DNA of 9,324 bases, from the NCBI GenBank assembly GCA_035637315.1, contig DASPXK010000194.1, positions 1 through 9,324 on the forward strand, written 5' to 3'. Made by a program: the position numbers and the translations under genes. Positions 1-8,500 of this stretch are shown here, one piece after another. Within the stretch, counting starts at the first letter, position 1, and each line of letters begins with the position of its first letter. The notes beneath the pieces were generated by a model. The model searched no databases and was not told the origin of the DNA. It saw only the letters and a list, made by a program, of their open reading frames with translations. The stretch is from DASPXK01 sp035637315. Its GTDB lineage: Bacteria > Chloroflexota > UBA6077 > JACCZL01.

Positions 1-1434
1 TTTGTCTTCGGCATAGCCCGGCGACACCGTGAGAGAGACAACTTCGGCTTCCCCAAAAGCCCAGGTGAGGGGCCGCCAGGTCTGTCCCCTATCCTCCGAG
101 ATCAAGAGTCGGCCATCCTCGAGCGACGCGACCACTGGCCACGGCTCATCGTCCGCACGGATCCCGGTTGTCACAGTCCGGGCCGCGGCCCGCGGCGCGC
201 CGCCCTCCGCCGGGAGCCACGTGGCCGCGCCATCTCGGCTCAGGTAGAGGCCGCTCGCCGTTGCCGCGTACAGCGCTCGGTCGCGCCGAAAATGCGGCGA
301 CACGGCCAGGCTAACAACCGCCGTATCGCCGAGCCCCGCGTTGGCCGCGGTCCAGGTCACCCCCCCGTCGGTCGACACAGCCGCGCCATCCTCGAGACCG
401 GCCGAGAACATTGTTCGATCTCGGGCGAAAGCGGGCGACAGCGCCAGCGCCACCAACAGGTTTGCGCACAGCCCCTCGTCGTGCAGTGTCCAGGCTCGAC
501 CAGCTGGATCGAAGCGAGCCACGCCCCGTCTGGGCAAGCCAGCCAGCAGCGCCTCGCCGTCGCCGTGGGGCGTGAAGGCCAGGCTGAGGACCGGGCCGAG
601 CTCACCCGCCACAAGTCGCCAGCTCTCGCCGCCGTCATGTGAGAGGGCGATCCCTTCGGCGGTCGCGGCCGCGATCACGCGTGAGGAGAGGTAGTGGGCC
701 GAGAAGGCCACCGCGGTGACGGGGCGACCCGCTAGCATTCGCACCAGCTCCCAGGTATTGCCGCCGTCGTCCGACCGGAGCAGCCCCTCAGCCGCCGTGC
801 CGGCAAACGCTAGCCCGTCGTTGGCGAAGTCCGGTGACACGGCCAGACATTGGACCTCCGGTTCATCTAGCGCCAGATCAATCGCTCGCCAGGACCTGCC
901 GCCATTGCGCGTGCGATAGAGACCCGATGACGTAGCGGCGAAGCCTGTCCGGTCGCGCTCGAACTCAGGCGACAGCGCTATCGACAGCACGGTGAGATCG
1001 AGCAGCCCGGGATTGGCGCTGGCCCAGCTCGCCCCCCCATCGTCGGAGCGCAGCGCGCCGTCATTCGCGGTACCCGCGAGTAGCACCTGATCGCGGGCGT
1101 AGCTAGGCGAAACGGCCAGCGCGAGCACGTGGCCACCGCTAAGCCTCAGGTGCCAGGTTTCGCCGCCGTCAATCGAGCCATATAGCCCGCCGGGCGTGCC
1201 GAGGAAGCAGGTCCTGTCGCGCGCGAAGTCCGGCGACGGAGCCACCGCCTCGACAAAGGCAGCCAGGTTACCGGGGCCGACGACGGTCCAGGTTCGGCCG
1301 CCGTCAGACGAGCGCCGCACTCCGATCGGCGTCCCGGCAAAGACGAGCCTCGCGCGGTCGGCTGACGAGGCGATGGCCAGCGCCGTGACGGTGCCACCCC
1401 TCCGTTGCGCGATCTGCTCCCAGCGCCGAATCAC
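1..1434 (-). CDS. BNR/Asp-box repeat beta-propeller protein (3' part beyond window)
   Basis: The frame is open from a GTG at 1434 to the left edge: 478 codons, no stop, C-terminus missing. It holds ten units of 43-47 residues. Each has a strand like SPxFxxDRT, then A-G-T..GL, then an Asp-box SxDGGxTW. Boxes lie near residues 42-49, 87-94, 130-137, 175-182, 221-228, 265-272, 308-315 (degenerate, FDPAGRAW), 354-361, 399-406 (DGAATW) and 446-453 (DRGQTW). This is the BNR fold of sialidases, sortilin and Ycf48-like factors. No sialidase catalytic set is evident, so enzyme activity should not be assumed. The GTG lies 23 nt after the upstream stop, with a weak GGGACGAG in front; no in-frame ATG, GTG or TTG occurs between 1435 and 1620. 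The N-terminus (MIRRWEQIAQRRGGTV) is not a signal peptide, so the protein is probably cytoplasmic. It is probably cotranscribed with the two membrane-protein genes upstream. Function unknown; the repeat assignment is secure. Confidence 0.88.
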   Translation of the reverse strand, partial: MIRRWEQIAQRRGGTVTALAIASSADRARLVFAGTPIGVRRSSDGGRTWTVVGPGNLAAFVEAVAPSPDFARDRTCFLGTPGGLYGSIDGGETWHLRLSGGHVLALAVSPSYARDQVLLAGTANDGALRSDDGGASWASANPGLLDLTVLSIALSPEFERDRTGFAATSSGLYRTRNGGRSWRAIDLALDEPEVQCLAVSPDFANDGLAFAGTAAEGLLRSDDGGNTWELVRMLAGRPVTAVAFSAHYLSSRVIAAATAEGIALSHDGGESWRLVAGELGPVLSLAFTPHGDGEALLAGLPRRGVARFDPAGRAWTLHDEGLCANLLVALALSPAFARDRTMFSAGLEDGAAVSTDGGVTWTAANAGLGDTAVVSLAVSPHFRRDRALYAATASGLYLSRDGAATWLPAEGGAPRAAARTVTTGIRADDEPWPVVASLEDGRLLISEDRGQTWRPLTWAFGEAEVVSLTVSPGYAEDK

Positions 1435-1457
1435 GTTCAGCTCGTCCCAAGCGCCGC

Positions 1458-2501
1458 TCAGCCCGAGCTGGGTGACGCTTGAGCCTCCGCAGGGCCGCCG
1501 GCACCGATCTGGCTGCTGGCTCGCACGGCGCGCAAGGACAGGCCGAGTCGCAGCAGGCCCACCATCCCAACTCCGGTGGTGAGAACGTAGTAGACGCCGT
1601 TGGCCAGGATGGCGATCGTCAGCGCCGAGGTGAGCGTGTAGCGATCTGGAAACGGCACGGCCAGCGCCTGCTGGCCCACGAGCTGGAACACGCCTACGAA
1701 GCCTGGACTGGACGGAACCGAGATGCCGATCGAGAGCACCGCCACCGCGAAGGCGGGCTCGACAAACGAGCTGCCCGGCACGACCGCCTCGATGGTGGCC
1801 CAGTACGTTGCGACGGACACCGCCCAGGTCAGCGCCGACCAGCCCAGCGCCTCGGCGAACGCCACCGGTTGGCGCAGCGCGTGAAAACCTACCATCAGCT
1901 CGCGCCAGCGTGCGGCGAGGGCCCGCTGTCGGCTGCCGGCCAGCCAGCCGGCGAGCTTGCCAACTGCCGCCTCACCGCGCTGGCCTAGCAGCAAGAGGGT
2001 CAACGTGATGAGGGCTACCGCGATCAGCGCGGCGCCCAGCGGCAGCGCTGCCGCCAGAACTGCCGAGGGTACGTGAATGAGCGGCAGCAGGCTTCCCAGC
2101 AGGCACAGGATCGTTGCCACGTCCAGCGCCCGCTCAACCACCGCGCTCACTCCTACCTGAACCAGCGGAAGGCCCGTCTGACGGCTGGCAACCAGGACTC
2201 GGGCAGCCTCACCCGCCCGCAACGGAAACAGGTTCGTGCCCAGAAAACCGATCGCCTGGGCCCAGAATAACTCGCCAAAACCTGCTCGGTTCATCAGCAG
2301 AACCTGCCAACGGCGGGCCCGCGCGAAGAGCGCGATGAGCTGTCCCAGCGCGGCCGGACCCAGCCACCAGTAATTCGTGCGACTGAGCGCATCGGCCAGC
2401 TCTTCTAAGTGAACGTTCTGGAAAGCCAGCACGAGGCAGACACCGCTTACGGCGAACCCGATCACGAGCTGGATCGCGGTGGCGAGCCGACGCCGCGTCA
2501 T
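1458..2501 (-). CDS. Flippase-like / lysylphosphatidylglycerol synthase TM-domain family protein
   Basis: A 347-residue polytopic membrane protein with about eight hydrophobic segments and a short polar C-terminal tail (about residues 325-347). Motifs match the LPG_synthase_TM/UPF0104 (AglD-like, 'flippase-like domain') family: RARRW at 61-65, NLFPLRAGE..R at 90-101, VVERALD at 121-127 and VPSSPGFVG near 262-270. There is no soluble aminoacyltransferase domain like that of full-length MprF, so lysyl-PG synthesis is not implied. Related stand-alone proteins often sit in glycan and isoprenoid-lipid loci and are thought to move or modify lipid-linked intermediates. The ATG at 2501 gives a normal N-terminus (MTRRRLATAIQL..., positive then TM1). 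However, no Shine-Dalgarno precedes it: the 45-nt gap to the giant gene is mostly an inverted repeat whose last base is only 6 nt from the ATG. Translation may be coupled to the gene upstream. Family assignment is strong; substrate unknown. Confidence 0.9.
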   Translation of the reverse strand: MTRRRLATAIQLVIGFAVSGVCLVLAFQNVHLEELADALSRTNYWWLGPAALGQLIALFARARRWQVLLMNRAGFGELFWAQAIGFLGTNLFPLRAGEAARVLVASRQTGLPLVQVGVSAVVERALDVATILCLLGSLLPLIHVPSAVLAAALPLGAALIAVALITLTLLLLGQRGEAAVGKLAGWLAGSRQRALAARWRELMVGFHALRQPVAFAEALGWSALTWAVSVATYWATIEAVVPGSSFVEPAFAVAVLSIGISVPSSPGFVGVFQLVGQQALAVPFPDRYTLTSALTIAILANGVYYVLTTGVGMVGLLRLGLSLRAVRASSQIGAGGPAEAQASPSSG

Positions 2502-2507
2502 CAGCCC

Positions 2508-2565
2508 AGTGAAAAGTGAAGAAAGAAAGGTGAAACCTGCCGCTTTTCACCTTGCACTTTTCACT
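2508..2565. repeat. Nested inverted repeat in the giant/flippase gene gap
   Basis: Outer arms AGTGAAAAGTG (2508-2518) and CACTTTTCACT (2555-2565) are perfectly complementary over 11 bp. Inner arms AAGGTGAAA (2527-2535) and TTTCACCTT (2545-2553) pair over 9 bp around a 9-nt loop, CCTGCCGCT. The left side carries 8 unpaired bases (2519-2526), the right side one (2554). The repeat starts within the giant gene: it encodes its last residues (VKSAR) and its TGA (2547-2549), then fills the gap to the flippase-like ATG. No T-run follows on the minus strand, so it is not a typical intrinsic terminator. The AT-rich GTGAAAA motif contrasts with its surroundings and looks like a mobile or dispersed intergenic repeat. 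It may attenuate, process or protect the mRNA. Confidence 0.8.
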
Positions 2566-5500
2566 CGCACGCGGCGTGCCGCCCACGCCAGGCAGATGGC
2601 GAGCAGCGCGCCCAGCGTGAGCGCCGAGACGGACACACCACGCCAGAACCCGGCGGGCTGATATCTAAGCTCCACAGTGTGCTCGCCGGCGGGAACCTGC
2701 AGTGTTCGGAATGCGTAGTTACCGGGCAGCAGCGACGCCGGTCTGCCATCCAGCAACGCAGTCCAGCCCGTGTCCCACGACTCGTTGACCACGAGCCAAC
2801 CCGTCCGGCTGGCCTCGAGGCGTACCGTCTCGGCGTTCAGGCTGCGACTCACGATCGAGGCCTTGCCGACCGGCTCTCTGGGGGTGGTCGGTGCCCCCAT
2901 CCCGCACGCGGCTCCATCGTCCAGAGCCGCGGCTTCGATCACGACGGATGCCCTTGGCTCGAAGGCGGGGTCGGAGAAGCGTCGTAGCGCCGCCAGCGGT
3001 CCGTCCGCCCGCTCACAGTCTGCCACCAGATAGGCTCGCGGCAGCGGGTCTGCCACGTGATAGATTCGGCCGTCCGGGCCATCGTAAACGAGGCTCAGGT
3101 TCGAGGCGCGTGAGAATGACAGATCTGGCTGCTCATCGGGGTGTGAGCGGCCCGTGTAGTAGACACGCGGCGGCGCCAAGACGTCCGTCACGCCGAGCCG
3201 CGGCAGCAGGTCGAGTCGGACCGATTCCGCCGCGAACTGAATCTGAAAGGCGTAGATCCGTGCTTCGCGAAAGACGCGCTCCGGCTCGACGCCCTGGACG
3301 ACCCGCCAGAAGTTCGTGATTCGGTCGGGCAGCAGGCTGTCATATCCGCCGGCGCTCTCGAGACCGTAGACCATCGGAATCGAGCCGAAGAAGAACGGGT
3401 CGATCGGCAGGATCCGAGTCTGCTCGCCGCGCCCGAGCGATTCGAGCAATGGCGTCTCTGGGTAGAGGTTCTCCCGCGCGTCGGGATAATGGGGCACTAC
3501 GGCGCGTGCGAACGAGTACATCTGGACCACGACGAGGAGGCCCAGGACCACAGCTACGGCGGGACCCCACCATGCCAGCCGCTGACGCGTGGCGGGGCGG
3601 CCGAGCGGCCGCAAGCGAAGGATGAAGTCCAGCCCGAACGCCGCCAGGATCGCCACTGCGAAGTTGAAGAGGAAGAGCGCCCGACCGAGTGGCTTGAAGG
3701 CGTTGAATCCGGGCAGCAGCACGTAGGCCAGCCAGGCGACCGGTGTCCCCAGCACGACCAGGAGGACAACCAGCCCGAGCCAGCGTGCATACCCCACCAG
3801 CGGGTGGCGGCGAACGAAGACTCCGATCAGGGCCAGATAGGCGGTCGCGGTACCCAGGAAAAGTAGACGGTGGTACGGGTCGGTAACCTCCTGAGCATCC
3901 CAACGGGGCAGTCCCAGGAAGAAGTACAGCGGCTCCCACGCGATCAGGCGGAAAGAGATGAGCTGATCGTATGGGAGCGCGGCCCGTCCCATGGATCGGA
4001 CGGTATCGAGTGTGGGCAGGAACTGGACGGCGATCAACCCTCCCATGAGCAGGAAAGGAACGGTGGTTATCAGGATGTCCGGGAGGACCTTACCGCGCGC
4101 CAGGCCCGCTTCACTGCGATAGAGCCGCCGCCATCGGATCACGAGCAGGTAATCGGCGTACCCACCCAGAGTCGCAAACGTAATCGCGACGAAGAGCAAA
4201 TTACCACCCAGGTAGATCAGCGCCAGGACGATTCCGAGGCTCAGACTGGCGGTCCATGAATGGTGGACGATCGCTCGATGCAACAGCAGGACCGCCAGCG
4301 GCAGCCAGGCTTCGATGACCACAAAGTGGTCGAGCGCCATCCAGGTAAGCATGAAGCTGTTGACCATCCACGCAACCGCCCCGAACAGGGCCGCGGGCAG
4401 ACGGAGGCCGGCCGAGGCGAGCAGCAGGTACATCGTGATCCCGCCGATCAGCATGTGCGAGACCAGCATGAGGTCGTGGACACGCTCGGCCGGGACGGTC
4501 AGAGACAGCAAGGCCCTGGGCGGGTAGAGGACCCCGTTCTGGCCGTTGCCGAAGAATGGCTGCCCCGTAAAGCTGTACGGGTTCCAGAGCGGGACCTCCC
4601 CCGAGCGCAGGGCACGATTGACGAAAACCTGCCAGGGGTAGAATGTGTCGGTCAGATCGTAATGGACGACGGGTGGCTGCGTGATCCCGCCGACTGCCCA
4701 CGGGTAGAGCGTGTTCTGCCGAGTCGCCGCGTCCACGAACGTGTCGCCTCGCAGCAGCGGCAAGAAGAACAGCCCGGCCACGCTGGCCAGGACGCACAGG
4801 GCGGCCGTGAACTGCCGTCGGCTGCCGGTGCGTCCAAGAAAGACGCCTTCCCGGCCAGCTCCGGTGGGAACGCCACCGTTGTCTGCGATCCAGTCCTTGC
4901 TCGGCATGAGGTGCGCATCGACGGGGAGGGCCGACGGCGGCTCCTGCGCCCGAGCCGGAGTCAACCGGCGATGGACGTAGGCCCCCCGCCGGGCCCGTGC
5001 CCCCATGCTCGCTCCGAGGACGGTGAGAGCGACGAACGTAACGAGCGTAATCGCCAGGCCCAGTAAAAATGCTCGTGGTCGGTACTCGAAGATGACCCGC
5101 TGCGGCCCCTCTGGAAGGATGACACCCCGGAAGCCATAGTTGACTCGGAGCACCTGGTGCTCCGTGCCGTTGACGAAGACTCGCCAGCCTGGGAACCAGG
5201 TGTCGTTTAGGACCATCAGCCCGGCCTTCGGCGCGTCGACCTCGATCTCGACTTCATTTAGGTCGTCTCGAACGATGGCCGCCCGGGCCTCGCCCGCTTC
5301 CCTCCAGGCGGCTCTCGCCATGAGGGGGGGAGAGGTTATCGGAGCACGAATGGTCGCCCGCCCGCGCTCGACCGTCACGTCATCCAGCAGCGTGGCGCGC
5401 TCTCGACCGGCGTAGAGACGGAAGTCATACGTGACTCCGGCACTCACCCAGGCCGCCGCCTGCGAGCCACTTCGGCCTTCCGCGAACAACACCTCGGGCC

Positions 5501-8500
5501 TCCCGTCCTGGGAGACCCACACCTGGCCGACCGCTTCGGCGGCCGTGCTCCATGCAACGCTCACGGGTCCCGAGCCCGCCGGAAGCGGGTCTGGCGCCAC
5601 CTTCATGCCCGGCGTCGTGAGCCCAGGGGCTGCGGATGCCGCGACTCGCATGACGGCGATGGTGTCAAGCAGAGTGGCCCGATCCCGCCCGGCGTAGAGC
5701 CGGAATTCGTAGATCGAGCTGGGACCGATCCAGGGCGCGGCCTGCTTGCCATCCGCGCCCTGGGCGAACAGCGTTTCTGGCTTGCCGTCTTCCGAGACCC
5801 AGACCTGACCAACCGAGCCGTCCGGCGTGCTCCACGAGATCGTGGTGAGACTCGAATCGACTGGGACCGGATTCGGCGTCGCTCTCAAATGCACGCTTGA
5901 CAGCGGTGCCGGCTCAGGCTTGGCCTCGACCGTCGGCTGCGCTTGCATCACCGTGACAGTGTCCAGCAGCGCGGCGCGATCTGTTCCCGCGTAGAGCCGA
6001 AATTCATATCTCGAGCTCGGGGAGATCCAGGGCGCCACTTGCGAGCCGCTGGAGTCCTGTCCGAACAATTCCTCGGGCCGACCATCTTGGGAGACCCAGA
6101 CCTGGCCAACGGATCCATCCGGCGTGCTCCAGGAGACCGTGGTATCAGTCGAGTCGACGGAGATCGGATTTGGCGCTACGCTCAACATCTCTCGCTTCAC
6201 CGTCACACTGTCCAGCACGGTGGTGTGCTCTTCGCCAGCGTAGAGCCGAAACTCATAGCGTGCGCCGGGCTCGATCCAGGGAGCCACCTTGGAGCCGCCG
6301 GCGCCGCCCGAAAAGAGCTCTTCCGGCTCATCGTCCTTGGCAACCCAGATCTGGGCTACCGAGCCATCCGGCGTCTTCCATTCCACCGTCGTGGCACTCG
6401 AATCGGCTGGCACGGGGTTAGGCGTGGCCGACACGCGCCTGGCCTCGACGAGCGCTGCAGGATTGTCTGGCGCTTCCCGCGTGACGGTGGCGCTGTCCAA
6501 CAGGATGGCGCGCTCCCTGCCGGAGTAAAGGCGAAACTCGTAGCTCGAGCCGAAGGCGAGGGGAGGCGTGGCCAGTGATCCGCTGACGCCGTCGGCGAAG
6601 AGCGCCTCCGGGCCATCGTCCTGCGTCACCCAGACCTGGCCGATCGATCCATCAGGCGTTGTCCAGGAGATCGTCGCGACGGTGGCATCGGCAGGGACCG
6701 GGTTCGGCGACGCGGTCAAGAGGTCAACCCGTGGGATATCGTTCAGCAGCACTGCCTGAGCGGCGGGCAGCGGTCCGCTCACGATGGCGGCCTCGCTGGG
6801 CCCGAAATTCGGGTCGCCCATCAACCGCAGTGCCGCCGATGAATCGGACACTAGAACGACTCGTGGCACCATGAACGCACGCGGAAGCGCGTTCGGATTC
6901 TGGTAGATCCAGCCATCCGCGCCGCGGTACACGAGGCGAAGCCTGCCATCGGCGATCGGATCGGCTCCTTTTTCGTCGAGTGGGGTCACGCCAGGTGGGG
7001 TGGCGAGCAGGCCGATCGACAGCTTGTCGAGCAGGGCAAGGGGAAGCTCCTCGTAGAGCGATGACGGTCTAGGCGCCTGCGAGGCCTCAGCGCGCCGCGA
7101 ACCGAGCGGGCCTAGCAGGGCCCACAGCGGGGCCACCTCCGTGGTCTGGGAAGACTCGAGGCCTGGGCCTGAGCGGACTCCAAAAGCCGCCGCCACATTG
7201 CCGCCAAAGACCGGGTGAATCGGCAGCACACGGCGATCCGCCTGCAGGTCGAGTAGGCGACCGATGAACGGAGTCTCGGGATAGAGCCACGCCGCATCGG
7301 CGGGCTGGAGCGGGTTGACCATCCAGCCGAACGTCACCAGCTGCCAGACCTCGGCCACGAGCGCGGCCCGCCAGAAGATCTGGAAGCTGGGCCGGCGCGT
7401 CTCCCCCAGGCGCTGGACCAGCTCGGTGAGACCAAACGCCGCGAGGATGGCGAGCGCGAAGCAGACCAGGTAAAGCGATGCGTGGATGTCGAAGGTCGCC
7501 AGACTAGCCGCCGGCACGATCCGGTTGAGTAGCGGATTGGCGACCACGGCGCCTGCCAGCCCGACCAGTCCGACCGCGGCGGCCAGGACAACCCCCGCCG
7601 ATCGGCGGAACAGGCCTGCTACCGCCAGCACGAGGGCGGGGTGACCAACAAAGGCGAAGCTCCGATACGCCAGCTCCGTGCTCGCGGGCCCGCTTCGGGC
7701 CTCGGGAGCGACCAGGCCTCTGACGATCTCGATCCACTGAAAGGCCGGTGGCGCCTGAGGCGCCAGCGCCACCGGTTGGCGGGCTGGGTCGGTGAGCACG
7801 CGGAGCGCTGGCAGCCACAGGGCGGAGCTCAAAGCCGCCGCGACCAGCGCGCTGCACAGAGGCAGGGCGATCGGCGACAGCCAACGCCTATTGGGGAGCC
7901 GGCGAGCGGCCGCCGCGCTCGAGAAGCCATACCAACTGCCCAGGACAAGCGTTCCCGCCAGGACGTACGATGGGCTTCCGCCAAGCAGGGCCATCCCCTC
8001 CGCCGCGCCCGTCGCCAGAGCCCAGCGCGGCGACTGTCGACGGACCGCCAGGCTCGCGCTGAGCAGCGCCAGCGGCAGCCAGGCCGCGGCGATCACGACG
8101 TCCTCCTCGACCAGCCAGGAGGCCGTCTGGCCGTTGAGCTGCCAGACCAGCGCGCCGAGCGTCGCGCCCACGGAGTTTGCGCCCCAGGACCGCAGGAGGG
8201 CGTACATTCCGAGGCCGGCTATCAGCACGTGGCCCAGCAGCGTCAGGTCGTGCTGACGGATCGGGTCCAGCAAGAGCATCGCCAGCAGGCGAGGCGGGTA
8301 CAGGAAGCCGTGCATGCCCAGCTCGGCGGCCGGGAATCCGCCGAACCCGAGTGGAAGCCAGAGCGGCAGCTGCCCCGCGTGAAGGGCGCGGGTCGAGAAG
8401 ACGGAAAATGGATACAACGTGCTCGCGTCGCCCGGCTGCGGGTAGCCGTGGCCGGCGGTGATCTCGACATTGGTCGGCGCGAGCGCCGCCCACGGGAACT

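Noticed and set aside
1..1434. Sialidase assignment for the BNR protein
   Set aside because: Asp-boxes are structural and shared by many propellers. The sialidase Arg triad, nucleophilic Tyr and FRIP-type motif were not recognised in the visible part.
2508..2565. Rho-independent terminator between the giant and flippase-like genes
   Set aside because: The stem is AT-rich with an 8-nt internal bulge, and no T-run follows in the direction of transcription; the next gene begins 6 nt later.
4905..4907. Separate gene start for module 2 at the internal ATG
   Set aside because: No Shine-Dalgarno precedes it, no stop separates the modules, and the linker on both sides is of similar composition; a single fused protein is simpler.
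4260..5066. Plus-strand open frame of 268 codons within module 2
   Set aside because: It is Arg/Asp/Gln-rich, with no recognisable fold and no ribosome site; it is a shadow of the minus-strand coding frame.
5340..6722. CRISPR-like periodic repeats
   Set aside because: The period is about 255-297 bp, the units are in frame and protein-conserved, and there are no short identical repeats with unique spacers. They are protein repeats.
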